Assembly (NCBI RefSeq): GCF_003034965.1
Contig: NZ_PZKE01000001.1
Location: 124,001-188,000 of the forward strand
Origin: Fuscovulum blasticum DSM 2131
GTDB taxonomy: Bacteria > Pseudomonadota > Alphaproteobacteria > Rhodobacterales > Rhodobacteraceae
Length of the DNA stretch: 64,000 nt
Direction of reading: 5' to 3'
Shown here: positions 25,931 to 35,101 of the stretch, in pieces
Layout: the number at the start of each line of letters is the position of its first letter
How positions within the stretch are numbered: position 1 is the first letter of the stretch
Notes under the pieces: model-generated
Databases searched by the model: none
Told to the model about the DNA's origin: nothing
Seen by the model: only the letters and a program-made list of their open reading frames with translations
Translations under genes and position numbers: made by a program

Positions 25931-26350
25931 TCAGAACATCAGCACCATGTCGCGGTGCGGGATGCCGGCATCCATGTATTCGGGCCCCGTGGCGGTGAAG
26001 CCCAGCCGTTCGTAGAAGCCAAGGGCGTGGGTCTGCGCGCCGAGCTTGGCCTTTACCACGCCGCGCTGACGGCGCAATTCGTCCAACGCGGTGCGGATCA
26101 GGGCGGCGCCAAGGCCGGTGCCGCGCGCCTGCGCCAGAACACAGACACGGCCGATCTTGCCGGTGTCGCCCTGCACCAGCAGACGCGCGGTTCCGACCGG
26201 CTCACCCACCACCCGTGCCAGCAGGTGGATCGCCACATCGTCCAGATCATCCACCTCATCGGCCTCGCTGACGCCCTGCTCCTCGATGAACACCGTCCGC
26301 CGCAGGGCGCGGCAAGTGGCGACATCAAGGGTGGGGGCGATCTGGATCAT
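25931..26350 (-). CDS. GNAT family N-acetyltransferase
   Basis: The product is 139 residues. The acetyl-CoA pyrophosphate loop is [15 protein letters not shown] (about 71-85), and [24 protein letters not shown] is the ElaA-like C-terminal region. The acceptor is unknown. Its ATG overlaps the dapE stop by four bases, so it is the last gene of the dapD-orf-dapE unit and may act on a related amine. Confidence 0.9.
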   Translation of the reverse strand: MIQIAPTLDVATCRALRRTVFIEEQGVSEADEVDDLDDVAIHLLARVVGEPVGTARLLVQGDTGKIGRVCVLAQARGTGLGAALIRTALDELRRQRGVVKAKLGAQTHALGFYERLGFTATGPEYMDAGIPHRDMVLMF

Positions 26351-27492
26351 GCGAAATAGTCGCGCAGGATGCGGCTGTAGATCGCCTTGAGCTGGCCGAT
26401 CTGCGCCACCTCGACCCGTTCATCGACCTGGTGCATGGTCTTGCCGACCAGCCCGAACTCAACCACCGGGCAATGGCTTTTCACGAAGCGCGCGTCCGAA
26501 GTGCCGCCGCTGGTGGAATAGGCCGGCGCGACGCCGGTCTCGGCCTGCACAGAGCGTTTCACCAGTTCCGAGAACTCGCCCGGCGGTGTCAGGAAACTTT
26601 CGCCCGAGATCGACACGCGCATCGTGATCTGCACGCCGGTCTCGGCCTCCACCGCCGCAGCATGACCCTGCATCCAGTCTGTCAGCGAAGCACCCGAGTG
26701 CAGGTCGTTGAAGCGGATGTTCACCGTGGCCGTGCCACGCGCCGGGATGACGTTGGTGGCCGGGTTGCCGCAGTCGATGGTGGTGATGGCCAGGGTCGAG
26801 GCATCGAAATGGTCTGACCCCTGATCCAGCGGCGCGGCTTCCAGCCGGGACATCAGCCGGACCAGCGCGCTCATCGGGTTCTTCGCCCGATGCGGATAGG
26901 CACTGTGGCCCTGCACGCCCTGCGCGGTGAACCAGGCAGTCAGGCTGCCACGGCGCCCGATCTTCATCATGTCGCCCATACGCTCGGGGCAGGTGGGTTC
27001 GCCCACCAGGCAATGCGTCATGCGTTCGCCGTTTGCGGCCATCCAGTCCAGCAGCGCGGTCGTGCCGTCAACCGAATCGCCCTCTTCATCGCCGGTCACG
27101 GTGATGATCACAGCGCCGTCGGGCGGGGTGTCGCGCACGAAATCCACAGCCGCCGCGACAAAGGCCGCCACACCCGATTTCATGTCGGTCGCGCCGCGGC
27201 CATACATCCAGCCGTCCACCACGGCGGCGCCGAACGGGTCTTGCGTCCAGGCGGCAGCATCGCCCACCGGAACCACATCGGTATGGCCGTTGAAGCCGAA
27301 GCTGCGGTTGGCGCCCCGGTTGCCCCAGCGGGCAAACAGGTTGGGCACGCCGTTGCGGTCAACCCGGGTGCAGGCAAAGCCGGCCTGCGAAAGCAGGTCT
27401 TCCAACAGCACCAGCGCCCCACCTTCGACAGGGGTGACCGAGGGGCAGCGGATCAGGCGGGCGGTCAGGTCAACGGGATCGACGGGGGTCAT
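26347..27492 (-). CDS. dapE: succinyl-diaminopimelate desuccinylase
   Basis: The 381-residue M20 metallohydrolase frees LL-diaminopimelate from its N-succinyl form in lysine and peptidoglycan precursor synthesis. The di-zinc ligands lie in [21 protein letters not shown] and the catalytic TGDEEGDS. The second ligand set includes LVGEPT, and SGGTSDARF and [16 protein letters not shown] complete the site. A TTG at 27513 would extend it and overlap the upstream gene; the ATG at 27492 is preferred. It belongs to the dapD operon. Confidence 0.97.
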   Translation of the reverse strand: MTPVDPVDLTARLIRCPSVTPVEGGALVLLEDLLSQAGFACTRVDRNGVPNLFARWGNRGANRSFGFNGHTDVVPVGDAAAWTQDPFGAAVVDGWMYGRGATDMKSGVAAFVAAAVDFVRDTPPDGAVIITVTGDEEGDSVDGTTALLDWMAANGERMTHCLVGEPTCPERMGDMMKIGRRGSLTAWFTAQGVQGHSAYPHRAKNPMSALVRLMSRLEAAPLDQGSDHFDASTLAITTIDCGNPATNVIPARGTATVNIRFNDLHSGASLTDWMQGHAAAVEAETGVQITMRVSISGESFLTPPGEFSELVKRSVQAETGVAPAYSTSGGTSDARFVKSHCPVVEFGLVGKTMHQVDERVEVAQIGQLKAIYSRILRDYFA

Positions 27493-27505
27493 GGGCAATT
27501 GGCTT

Positions 27506-27847
27506 TCAGTCAAAGAAGGGGGTCATCTGGGCCACGATGACCGAGTTTTCCTGAAGGGCCCGGTCCATGAGCGCTTCTTCCTCGGCGTCGATCTCCTCGC
27601 CCGCCTTGCGGCGTTCGTCCAGCGTGCCCAGGCCCTGCACCTCAAGCGGGGCCAGGTCGGCTTCTTTCAGGATGGCGACGGTTTCGCGGACGGCTTCGGC
27701 CTCATCCACGCCACTGGCATAGCACATCAGCGCCGCGCCCTTGGCCTTGTCGGGCAGACCGTCGCCGGTCTTGCGGCCCACCTCGACGATCAGGGTATAA
27801 ACCTGCTGCGGGCGCTTGGGCTTGTCCGGGGTTTCGGGCGTGGTCAT
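27506..27847 (-). CDS. conserved protein of unknown function between dapD and dapE
   Basis: This is an acidic, cytosolic 113-residue protein with no signal or membrane segment. I do not recognise a domain. [12 protein letters not shown] looks like a first beta strand, [34 protein letters not shown] looks like a small alpha-beta unit, and the C-terminal half is Glu-rich ([17 protein letters not shown]). The layout resembles a small ferredoxin-like alpha-beta fold. It is flanked by two enzymes of the succinylase lysine pathway on the same strand, with short gaps of about 14 and 49 bases, so an accessory role there is the natural guess. Confidence 0.75.
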   Translation of the reverse strand: MTTPETPDKPKRPQQVYTLIVEVGRKTGDGLPDKAKGAALMCYASGVDEAEAVRETVAILKEADLAPLEVQGLGTLDERRKAGEEIDAEEEALMDRALQENSVIVAQMTPFFD

Positions 27848-27896
27848 CGCAGGTTCCCTTTGCTGGTCTGGCCGGGCGGCAGGGCGCCCTGCCCGG

Positions 27897-28721
27897 TCAG
27901 TCGCGCAGCAGTTCGTTGATCGAAGTCTTGGATCGGGTCTGCGCATCGACCTTCTTCACGATCACGGCGCAGTACAGGTTGATGCCGTTCTTCGACGGCA
28001 TCGAACCGGCCACCACAACCGAACCGGCCGGAACCTCGCCATACATGACATCGCCGGTTTCACGATCGACGATCTTGGTCGATTTGCCGATGAAGACGCC
28101 CATGCCCAGAACGCTGCCCTCGCGCACGATGCAGCCTTCCACCACCTCCGACCGGGCCCCGATGAAGCAGTTGTCCTCGATGATGGTGGGGCCGGCCTGC
28201 ATGGGTTCCAGCACGCCCCCGATGCCGACACCGCCGGACAGGTGCACGTTCTTGCCGATCTGGGCGCAGCTTCCGACGGTGGCCCAGGTGTCGACCATGG
28301 TGCCCTCATCGACATAGGCGCCCAGGTTCACGAAGCTGGGCATCAGCACCACGCCCTTGGCGATATGCGCCGACTTACGGACGATGCAGTTCGGCACGGC
28401 GCGGAAGCCGGCGGCGCGGAACTCGGCCTCACCCCAGCCGTGGAACTTGCTGTCCACCTTGTCCCACCAGTTGCTGCCCTGCGGGCCGCCGGATTGCAGG
28501 CCCATGTCCTGCAGACGGAACCCCAGAAGGACCGCCTTCTTCGCCCATTGGCTCACATGCCAGTCGGCGCCGCGTCTTTCCGCAACCCGCAGCGTGCCCG
28601 CCCCCAACGCGGCCAGCGTCGCCTCGATCGCGTCGCGGGTTTCGCCGCGGGTCGCGGGGGTGATGCTGTCGCGGGCGTCCCACGCGGCTTCGATGGCGGT
28701 TTCCATCGCGGCAAATGACAT
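27897..28721 (-). CDS. dapD: 2,3,4,5-tetrahydropyridine-2,6-dicarboxylate N-succinyltransferase
   Basis: The 274-residue enzyme transfers succinyl from succinyl-CoA to tetrahydrodipicolinate. The N-terminal helical domain is followed by a left-handed beta-helix of hexapeptide repeats (about 105-235: [24 protein letters not shown] and onward). [25 protein letters not shown] is the signature segment. The ATG at 28721 follows AGGAGG. It opens the leftward unit dapD-orf-dapE-GNAT, whose promoter lies in 28722-28877. Confidence 0.97.
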   Translation of the reverse strand: MSFAAMETAIEAAWDARDSITPATRGETRDAIEATLAALGAGTLRVAERRGADWHVSQWAKKAVLLGFRLQDMGLQSGGPQGSNWWDKVDSKFHGWGEAEFRAAGFRAVPNCIVRKSAHIAKGVVLMPSFVNLGAYVDEGTMVDTWATVGSCAQIGKNVHLSGGVGIGGVLEPMQAGPTIIEDNCFIGARSEVVEGCIVREGSVLGMGVFIGKSTKIVDRETGDVMYGEVPAGSVVVAGSMPSKNGINLYCAVIVKKVDAQTRSKTSINELLRD

Positions 28722-28877
28722 GTGCAAGCCTCCTGCTGGTTGTCGTCGGTTCTAGCGGCTGCGGGGGCCAAGCGCAACGCGGCCACAGGCGGCAAGTCTG
28801 GCCAAGCGCGCCGGTCAGGCCTAGATTGGCGGTCCGGTCCGGGGGATTTCCCGGTTCAAGAGTGAAAGACAGCCGAC

Positions 28878-29693
28878 ATGCCCGAGGATACCCCCCGCAG
28901 CCACCCGTTCCGCTACAGCCGGCAGGACATCGAGGCGGCGAACAGAATTCCCGATACGCCGCAGACGCGGGCTGCATCCTACCGGCTGGCCTTTGCCGAC
29001 CGCGATTTCCTGATGCGCGACGAGATGCGCGCGGTGCGCCTGCAGCTTGAACTGATGAAGCCGCAGCTCATCATGGATGAGAAGGGCATCACCTCGACCG
29101 TGGTGCTGTTCGGCGGCGCACGGATTCCGGCCCCCGAGAACGCGGAAAAGGCGACAACGCCAGAGCTGGCCGAACTGTCGCGCTATTATGACGAGGCGCG
29201 AAAGCTGGCGCAGATGCTGACCGAGCGGTCGCTGGAATCCTACGGCAAGAACTGGGTGGTCGTCACCGGCGGCGGGCCGGGCGTGATGGAGGCGGGCAAT
29301 CGCGGCGCGGTCGATGCGGGCGGGCAATCGGTCGGGCTGAACATCGTGCTGCCGCACGAGCAGGCCCCGAACAGCTATGTCACGCCGGACCTGTCGTTCA
29401 ACTTCCACTATTTCGCGATCCGCAAGATGCATTTCCTGATGCGGGCGGCGGCGATCTGCGTTTTCCCGGGCGGCTTCGGCACGATGGACGAACTGTTCGA
29501 AAGCCTGACCCTGATCCAGACCAAACGGATGAAGCGGATTCCGGTGGTGCTGTTCGGCTGCGACTGGTGGGAAAGCGTGGTTGACTGGAACCGGCTGGCC
29601 GAGGCCGGGGTGATTGCCCGCAGCGATCTGGAGCTGTTCCGCATGGTCGAGACCGCCGAAGAGGCGCTGGAAGCCATCGACACCTGGGAATGA
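28878..29693 (+). CDS. LOG family protein (TIGR00730-like Rossmann fold)
   Basis: The 271-residue protein has the LOG-type phosphoribohydrolase motifs GGGPGVMEAGNRGA (about 134-147) and PGGFGTMDELFE (about 198-209). Plant LOG and related bacterial enzymes release cytokinin bases or other nucleobases from nucleoside 5'-monophosphates. This longer form has an N-terminal extension of about 75 residues before the core. The real substrate here may be a damaged or non-canonical nucleotide. Confidence 0.88.
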   Translation: MPEDTPRSHPFRYSRQDIEAANRIPDTPQTRAASYRLAFADRDFLMRDEMRAVRLQLELMKPQLIMDEKGITSTVVLFGGARIPAPENAEKATTPELAELSRYYDEARKLAQMLTERSLESYGKNWVVVTGGGPGVMEAGNRGAVDAGGQSVGLNIVLPHEQAPNSYVTPDLSFNFHYFAIRKMHFLMRAAAICVFPGGFGTMDELFESLTLIQTKRMKRIPVVLFGCDWWESVVDWNRLAEAGVIARSDLELFRMVETAEEALEAIDTWE

Positions 29694-29719
29694 GGGCTGC
29701 CGCCCGCTGAAACGAAACG

Positions 29720-29745
29720 GGCCAAGCCTTTTCAGGGGCTTGGCC
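29720..29745. terminator. bidirectional terminator between LOG gene and ETF-QO
   Basis: GGCCAAGCC and GGCTTGGCC form a nine-pair stem with an eight-base loop. On the minus strand the stem is followed by CGTTTCGTTT, so it mainly ends the ETF-QO transcript. Confidence 0.7.
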
Positions 29746-29780
29746 GCTTATCGTCACAGTTTGGCCCCTTGGGCCTTGCG

Positions 29781-31430
29781 TCACATGTTCGGATAATTCG
29801 GCCCGCCGCCGCCTTGCGGCGTGGTCCAGGTGATGTTCTGCGACGGGTCCTTGATGTCGCAGGTCTTGCAGTGCACGCAGTTCTGGAAGTTGATCTGGAA
29901 CCGCGGTTCCTTGCCCTCTTCCGAAATCACCTCATACACGCCGGCCGGGCAATAGCGCTGCGCGGGTTCCGCGTATTCAGGCAGGTTGACGCGGATCGGG
30001 ATGGTCGGGTCGGTCAGCCGCAGGTGGGCGGGCTGGGCTTCATCGTGGTTGGTGAAGCTGTAGGCCACATTCGTCAGCCGATCAAAGGACAGCACGCCAT
30101 CGGGCTTGGGATAGTCGATCGGCTTGAAATCCTTGGCCTTGCCGGTGTGCTGCGCGTCCGATTTCTTGTGGCGCAGCGTGCCGAATGCCGTCAGGCCAAA
30201 GGTGTTCAGCCACATGTCCAGACCGCCGCCCAGCAAGCTGGCGGTCAGTCCGTAATGCGACCACAGCGGTTTGACGTTGCGGACCTTCTTCAGATCCTTG
30301 CCGATGGCGCCGGTGCGGACCGTGATTTCATAATCGGCCAGTTCATCACCCGAACGACCGGCCTTGATCGCCGCGACAGCGGCTTCGGCGGCGGCGATGC
30401 CCGACAGCATGGCGTTGTGGTTGCCCTTGATGCGCGGCACGTTCACCAGACCGGCGGTGCAGCCCAGCAAAGCGACACCCGGCGCCACCATCTTGGGAAT
30501 GGACTGCCAGCCGCCTTCGGAAATGGCGCGCGCGCCATAGGCGATGCGCTTGCCGCCTTTCAGCAGATCAGCCACCAGCGGGTGATGCTTGAAACGCTGG
30601 AATTCCATGTAGGGGTAGAGATAGGGATTCTCGTAGTTCAGGTGAACCACAAGGCCGATGGCGATCTGGTTGTTTTCCAGGTGGTAGATGAACGATCCGC
30701 CGCCCGCGTTGCCGCCCAGCGGCCAGCCCATGGTATGGGTGACCGTGCCTTCGCGGTGCTTCTCGGGATCAATCTCCCAGATTTCCTTCATGCCCAGCCC
30801 GAACTTCTGCGGGCACTTGCCTTTGGACAGGTCGTATTTCGCGATCACCTGCTTGGCGAGCGACCCGCGCACGCCTTCGCACAGGAAAACATACTTGCCG
30901 CGCAGTTCCATGCCGGGTTCGTAGGCAGGGCCGGGTTCGCCGGTTTCGGGATCACGGCCGAATTCGCCGGCCACCACACCGGCCACGCGGTCCCCGTCGA
31001 ACACCAGTTCCGAAGCGGCCATACCCGAGAAAATCTCGACCCCCAGACCTTCGGCCACCTGTGCCAGCCAGCGGCAGACGTTCGCCATGGACACGATGTA
31101 GTTGCCATGGTTCGACATCAGCGGCGGCATCGGCCAGTTCGGGATGCGCATCTTTCCGGCCGGGCCAAGTACGACGAAACTGTCGGATTTCACCGGAGTC
31201 TTGATCGGAGCGCCCATCTCTTTCCAGTCGGGCAGCAGCGCGTTCAGGCCAACGGGGTCAAGAATGGCGCCAGACAGGATATGCGCACCGACTTCCGAGC
31301 CTTTTTCCAGCAGAAGCACGCTGAGATCGGGGTCGAGTTGCTTGATCCTGATGGCGGATGCCAGGCCGGACGGCCCCGCGCCCACGATTACAACGTCGTA
31401 GTCCATCGACTCGCGCACAATCACGGACAT
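29781..31430 (-). CDS. electron transfer flavoprotein-ubiquinone oxidoreductase
   Basis: This 549-residue inner-membrane-associated enzyme passes electrons from ETF, reduced by acyl-CoA and other dehydrogenases, to ubiquinone. The FAD site is VVIVGAGPSGLASAIR (about 12-27). The quinone-binding region includes GWPLGGNAGGGSFIYHL. The C terminus carries a 4Fe-4S cluster module: YCPAGVYEV plus NCVHCKTCDIKDPSQNI. The ATG at 31430 follows GAAGGAATCCGT. It fits functionally with the acyl-CoA dehydrogenase at 36-38 kb. Confidence 0.97.
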   Translation of the reverse strand: MSVIVRESMDYDVVIVGAGPSGLASAIRIKQLDPDLSVLLLEKGSEVGAHILSGAILDPVGLNALLPDWKEMGAPIKTPVKSDSFVVLGPAGKMRIPNWPMPPLMSNHGNYIVSMANVCRWLAQVAEGLGVEIFSGMAASELVFDGDRVAGVVAGEFGRDPETGEPGPAYEPGMELRGKYVFLCEGVRGSLAKQVIAKYDLSKGKCPQKFGLGMKEIWEIDPEKHREGTVTHTMGWPLGGNAGGGSFIYHLENNQIAIGLVVHLNYENPYLYPYMEFQRFKHHPLVADLLKGGKRIAYGARAISEGGWQSIPKMVAPGVALLGCTAGLVNVPRIKGNHNAMLSGIAAAEAAVAAIKAGRSGDELADYEITVRTGAIGKDLKKVRNVKPLWSHYGLTASLLGGGLDMWLNTFGLTAFGTLRHKKSDAQHTGKAKDFKPIDYPKPDGVLSFDRLTNVAYSFTNHDEAQPAHLRLTDPTIPIRVNLPEYAEPAQRYCPAGVYEVISEEGKEPRFQINFQNCVHCKTCDIKDPSQNITWTTPQGGGGPNYPNM

Positions 31431-31686
31431 ACGGATTCCTTCTCTTCGCACTGGACGGCTTGTGTTGCCCCATGGCCCCGGCAAGGTCAACCGTGACGCA
31501 ACAGCACAATGATTATCGGGGCTGCAAACGAAATCTTATTGCCCGGCGGCGACAGATTGCGCACAGCGCCCGCCATTCTGCTTGCAATTCCCCAGGGGTT
31601 CGGGTGTCTTGGCAACGATGTAGACAGGGGGTCATGGACCGGGAAACCGGCCCGTGGCTTCTTATTTTGACCGGAACGGTAGACCG

Positions 31687-32157
31687 ATGGAAAAGATCCC
31701 GATGACGCGGCGCGGCTTCGATGCGCTGGATGAAGAACTGCGGCAGTTGAAATCCGTCGACCGCCCCGCGATCATCAAGGACATCGCCGAAGCCCGGGCG
31801 CATGGCGACCTTTCGGAAAATGCCGAATACCATGCCGCCCGCGAAAAACAGGGCTTCATCGAAGGCCGCATCAAGGAGCTGGAGGCCGTGATCTCGCTGG
31901 CCGAGGTGATTGACCCGACCAAGCTGTCGGGCGCAGTCAAGTTCGGCGCAACGGTGACCCTTGCCGATGAAGACAGTGGCGAGGAAAAGACCTACCAGAT
32001 CGTCGGTGAGGTTGAGGCCAAGATCGAGGCGGGGCTGCTGAACGTGCGATCGCCTCTGGCGCGGGCGCTGATCGGCAAGGAGGAAGGCGACAGCGTCGAT
32101 GTCGTCACCCCGGGCGGCACCCGCAGCTATGAAGTGCTGTCGGTCAGGTTCATCTGA
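31687..32157 (+). CDS. greA: transcription elongation factor GreA
   Basis: The 156-residue protein has an N-terminal coiled-coil that enters the RNA polymerase secondary channel, with the acidic tip around [17 protein letters not shown] (about 38-54). The FKBP-like C-terminal domain is at about 85-156. It stimulates cleavage of backtracked transcripts. The frame is open to 31654, but the ATG at 31687 begins the conserved [18 protein letters not shown]. The 256-base gap before it is shared with ETF-QO and holds the divergent promoters; I see no other gene in it. Confidence 0.97.
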   Translation: MEKIPMTRRGFDALDEELRQLKSVDRPAIIKDIAEARAHGDLSENAEYHAAREKQGFIEGRIKELEAVISLAEVIDPTKLSGAVKFGATVTLADEDSGEEKTYQIVGEVEAKIEAGLLNVRSPLARALIGKEEGDSVDVVTPGGTRSYEVLSVRFI

Positions 32158-32162
32158 TCGCC

Positions 32163-33191
32163 ATGGCCCGCCCCCCGGAATTGCCCCCCGATCTGCTTGG
32201 TCTGGCCGCAAAGCCGGAAACGGGCGGATCAAGGCGATCAACCGAGGTGATCGGCGGGCTGCTGAGTGTGGTCTGGGTCGTTGCGGTTCTGGCCTATCTT
32301 CTGATTTCGCCCCCCGGCACCGACGTACAGACGCTGGGCCTGGCCATGACCCTGCTGATCGTTTTCCTGCCGCTGGCGCTGATCTGGGTGGCCGTGATCA
32401 CGCTGAGATCGCTGCGCGACCTGCGCGCGGAAGCGGCCCGGTTGCAGGCCGCGGTTGATGCGATGCGGGCCAGCTATGTGCAGACGCAGGCGCAGGTGCA
32501 GGCGGCTGCAATCAAGCCCTCGGTGGAAAAGCGGCTGGATGAGATTGCCGCGGTGACCAAGGAAACCGGTACCGTCCTGGCAACCTTCAGCACGCGGCGC
32601 GACAGCAGCCTGTCGGTGCCGTCAGCCGACCGCAAGGCCGCGCTGGCGCCGCCGAAACCCGATCTTGAGGCCGAACAGCCCGGCCTGGCGCTGGGAACCC
32701 CGGCCGATGAGATGCGCCCGCCGCTGAGCGTGGCCGATTTCATCCGGGCCCTGCAGTTCCCCGAAACGCCGGAAGACAAGGAAGGCTTCCGCGCGCTGCG
32801 GCTTGCACTTGAGGACCGGACAGTCGCCCGGCTGATCCGCGCGGCGCAGGACGTGCTGACGCTGCTCAGCCAGGAGGGCATCTATATGGATGACCTCAAG
32901 CCCGAAATGGCGCGGCCCGATCTGTGGCGGCGCTTTGCGGCAGGCGAACGCGGCCGGACGATTGCCGCGGTGGGCGGGATCCGCGACCGCGCTTCGCTGG
33001 CGCTGACGGCGGCGCGGATGCGCGAAGACGCGGTGTTCCGCGATGCGGCGCACCATTTCCTGCGCACCTTCGACAAGGTGTTCCAGATGTTCGAAAGCAC
33101 CGCCAGCGATGCCGAACTGGCCGACCTGGCCGATACCCGCACCGCCCGGGCCTTCATGCTATTCGGCCGGGTTGCCGGCGTCTTCGACTGA
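32163..33191 (+). CDS. conserved membrane protein of unknown function, greA-linked
   Basis: The protein has 342 residues and no recognised domain. Two hydrophobic segments (about 30-50 and 58-82) form a hairpin, followed by a long coiled coil (about 85-130, SLRDLRAEAARLQAAVDAM onward). A Pro/Ala-rich linker follows, then a helical C-terminal region of about 150 residues (ADFIRALQFPETPEDKEGF to the end). Both ends are probably cytosolic. It starts five bases after the greA stop, so the two are co-expressed. Possible roles are a membrane-anchored scaffold or a division or transport accessory, but none is supported directly. Confidence 0.8.
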   Translation: MARPPELPPDLLGLAAKPETGGSRRSTEVIGGLLSVVWVVAVLAYLLISPPGTDVQTLGLAMTLLIVFLPLALIWVAVITLRSLRDLRAEAARLQAAVDAMRASYVQTQAQVQAAAIKPSVEKRLDEIAAVTKETGTVLATFSTRRDSSLSVPSADRKAALAPPKPDLEAEQPGLALGTPADEMRPPLSVADFIRALQFPETPEDKEGFRALRLALEDRTVARLIRAAQDVLTLLSQEGIYMDDLKPEMARPDLWRRFAAGERGRTIAAVGGIRDRASLALTAARMREDAVFRDAAHHFLRTFDKVFQMFESTASDAELADLADTRTARAFMLFGRVAGVFD

Positions 33192-33197
33192 AGAACG

Positions 33198-33794
33198 TCA
33201 GGCGTCCGCCTCGGTCAGCGGGCGGACCATGGTGATGGCGGCGGTAAAGCCGAAAAATGGCCGCAGCAGGCCCAGACGGGCGGTGTGGGTGGCGACGAAG
33301 CCCAGCCGTTTGTACAGCGCCCTTGCCCGCCAGTTGCTGTCGATCACCTCAAGCCGGATCTCGGGGTAGCCACGGGCGCGGCCCTCGGCGCAAAGCGCGG
33401 CGACAAGGGCGGTGCCGATGCCCTGCCCGCGGGCAGCATGGGTGACGGCGATTCCGTCGATCAGGAAGCGCCGGTTGTCCACGTCATCCAGCAGCGCCTC
33501 AAGCACAAGGCTGCGCCAATAGGCCCCGAAGCGGCCATAGATCACCCGCAGATCGGCAGGGCCGCCGCCGGCAAAGCTGCCCAGCGGCGATTTGAAGCCG
33601 GCGATGCCCAGAAGGGTGCCATCTGCGGACTGCGCGGTGAAACAGTGGTCTGCCCGGATGACGCGGGCAAGATAGGCCAGCGCCCGGTCGTCGGGGCCCA
33701 TGACGGTGCCCAGCTTTGCCCCGAACGCCTCCCAGTACAGGCGGGCGGCGGCGGGGTGCTGCGCGGCGGGCAGGCCCTTGCGGATGCTGACCAT
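33198..33794 (-). CDS. GNAT family N-acetyltransferase
   Basis: The 198-residue protein has an acetyl-CoA-binding loop GIAVTHAARGQGIGTALVAALCAEG (about 113-137) and the typical LEVIDSNWRARALYKRLGFVATHT region. The target is unknown. The ATG at 33794 follows GGAAAGGGGGGC; an upstream TTG at 33815 is less likely. It ends six bases from the convergent membrane-protein gene and follows the lipoprotein gene on the same strand. Confidence 0.88.
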   Translation of the reverse strand: MVSIRKGLPAAQHPAAARLYWEAFGAKLGTVMGPDDRALAYLARVIRADHCFTAQSADGTLLGIAGFKSPLGSFAGGGPADLRVIYGRFGAYWRSLVLEALLDDVDNRRFLIDGIAVTHAARGQGIGTALVAALCAEGRARGYPEIRLEVIDSNWRARALYKRLGFVATHTARLGLLRPFFGFTAAITMVRPLTEADA

Positions 33795-33823
33795 CAGCCC
33801 CCCTTTCCGCGGCAACGGCGGGG

Positions 33824-34435
33824 TCAGTTCACCCGGTTGCCGTCCTTGTCCACCATGATGACGCCGTGGGTATTCGGCACGTCGGCATCCCGAAGATAGC
33901 GTTCGGTCACGCCCGGGATGGTGGCGAATTCGCGACGCAGCGCCTTGGGGAACCAGGTCGACTTGATGGATTCAAAGCCCGGAACCGTGCGCAGGATGCT
34001 GGAGATCGAATTGGCGCAGCCGGCCTTTGGCACGGCCCCATAGGCCTGAATCTTGTTCAGGACCAGTTCCGCGACTTCGGGGGATACGACAATCGTCTGC
34101 TCGACCACATCGAAATGATCCCGCGTGTGATAGTCGAGGAAGAACAGCAGCATCCGGTCCGTGATGCCGTAATGCACGTCATTGCGAACCGGCACCGAAG
34201 CGTGCTGCCAGGTGCCGGCCGGATCGAACAGCACCCGCTGCGAACCGTTGACCATTAGGGCGGAATGGGCGCCTGTGCCGTTCTGGGTGTTGATCCCGGT
34301 GAACAGCGTGATCGTGGCCGGAGGACCGGCAACATAGCGCGCCGAATCCACCCTTTCTTGCGAATCATAGGTCCGATCGGCACCGCAAGCCGCAAGAAAC
34401 AAGGCAGCGGCAAGGGAAATCAACAGGCGCAGCAT
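33824..34435 (-). CDS. conserved lipoprotein, possible permuted NlpC/P60-like hydrolase
   Basis: The 203-residue precursor has a lipobox (LAAALFLAAC, Cys17). The mature part holds GTGAHSALMVNGSQRVLFDPAGTW with His57, and later AGCANSISSIL with Cys140. A His first and a Cys later is the order expected in circularly permuted papain-like (YiiX/P60) folds, so a cell-envelope cysteine hydrolase is possible. This is inference from motif order only. No homologue name is recalled with confidence. Confidence 0.7.
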   Translation of the reverse strand: MLRLLISLAAALFLAACGADRTYDSQERVDSARYVAGPPATITLFTGINTQNGTGAHSALMVNGSQRVLFDPAGTWQHASVPVRNDVHYGITDRMLLFFLDYHTRDHFDVVEQTIVVSPEVAELVLNKIQAYGAVPKAGCANSISSILRTVPGFESIKSTWFPKALRREFATIPGVTERYLRDADVPNTHGVIMVDKDGNRVN

Positions 34436-34464
34436 TTGGAATTTCCGGTCAGGGTGGCACAGGG

Positions 34465-34614
34465 TCAGGAGTTGACGAGGCCCATGAAGATCAGGATCAG
34501 GATGGCCGCGGTCGCCACGAAAGTCGACATGCGGATAAATCCGGCGAAGGTCTTTTCCTGGGCGCGGATGTCCATCGAGCCGTGGACGTATTCGCTATGG
34601 GTATTGTCGGCCAT
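34465..34614 (-). CDS. aa3-type cytochrome c oxidase subunit IV (49 residues)
   Basis: This short gene encodes a 49-residue protein. A polar N terminus (MADNTHSEYVHGSMDI) leads to RAQEKTFAGFIRM and a single membrane helix (STFVATAAILILIFMGLVN). This is the small bacterial subunit IV first seen in the Paracoccus and Rhodobacter aa3 oxidase. It binds alongside subunits I and III. It is not next to other cox genes here, which is common for this subunit. Confidence 0.88.
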   Translation of the reverse strand: MADNTHSEYVHGSMDIRAQEKTFAGFIRMSTFVATAAILILIFMGLVNS

Positions 34615-34651
34615 CGTTGCAGAGTCCCTTTCGGTGTCACATGTGGCTTAG

Positions 34652-35101
34652 TTAGCCTAATCCTCTGGCCCTGTCACGCGGCGCGGCGGGGCGTAGTGCA
34701 TGATCCGTACCCTGTGCCGATCCATCGCCGGATTCGCCCCCCGCCCAGCCCGCCGGCAGATGAAACCCGATGCGCCGCGGCGGTTCTTCCGGGGCCAGCT
34801 TGGGCACGGCGCGCAGGATCACCGACAACTGGCTGACATGCTGCACAAGCTGGGTTTTCAGCCCGTCTTCATCACGGCCATAGAAGGTGACGAGATCAGG
34901 GTCGTAATAGCCCAGCCCCTCGATCTGCAGCACGCCGGCTTCGCTTCCGGCGAAGCCCATGGCAATTTCCTGCGTGGCATCAAGCTGGCTTTCGAAGTTG
35001 CGGATATACAGCACCAGCCGGTCGTAGGCCCATTCGGCGGGGCTTTTCTCCTTGGCCGCGGCCCTTGACCGGGCTTTCGCCGGCGCCTTCCGCGCGGTCA
35101 T
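34652..35101 (-). CDS. DUF6173 family protein
   Basis: The cytosolic product is 149 residues. A short basic Ala-rich leader (TARKAPAKARSRAAAKEK) is followed by a compact domain: EWAYDRLVLYIRNFESQLDATQE, AMGFAGSEAGVLQIEGLGYYDPDLVTFYG, and KTQLVQHVSQLSVILRAVPK. This domain recurs in Rhodobacteraceae as DUF6173 with no known function. The ATG at 35101 overlaps the metallo-hydrolase stop (ATGA); an ATG at 35119 is an alternative. Translational coupling suggests a shared pathway with that gene. Confidence 0.8.
   Translation of the reverse strand: MTARKAPAKARSRAAAKEKSPAEWAYDRLVLYIRNFESQLDATQEIAMGFAGSEAGVLQIEGLGYYDPDLVTFYGRDEDGLKTQLVQHVSQLSVILRAVPKLAPEEPPRRIGFHLPAGWAGGESGDGSAQGTDHALRPAAPRDRARGLG

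Noticed and set aside
31431-31686. Possible small gene between ETF-QO and greA
   Set aside because: No frame with a ribosome site or recognisable protein; it reads as a divergent promoter region.
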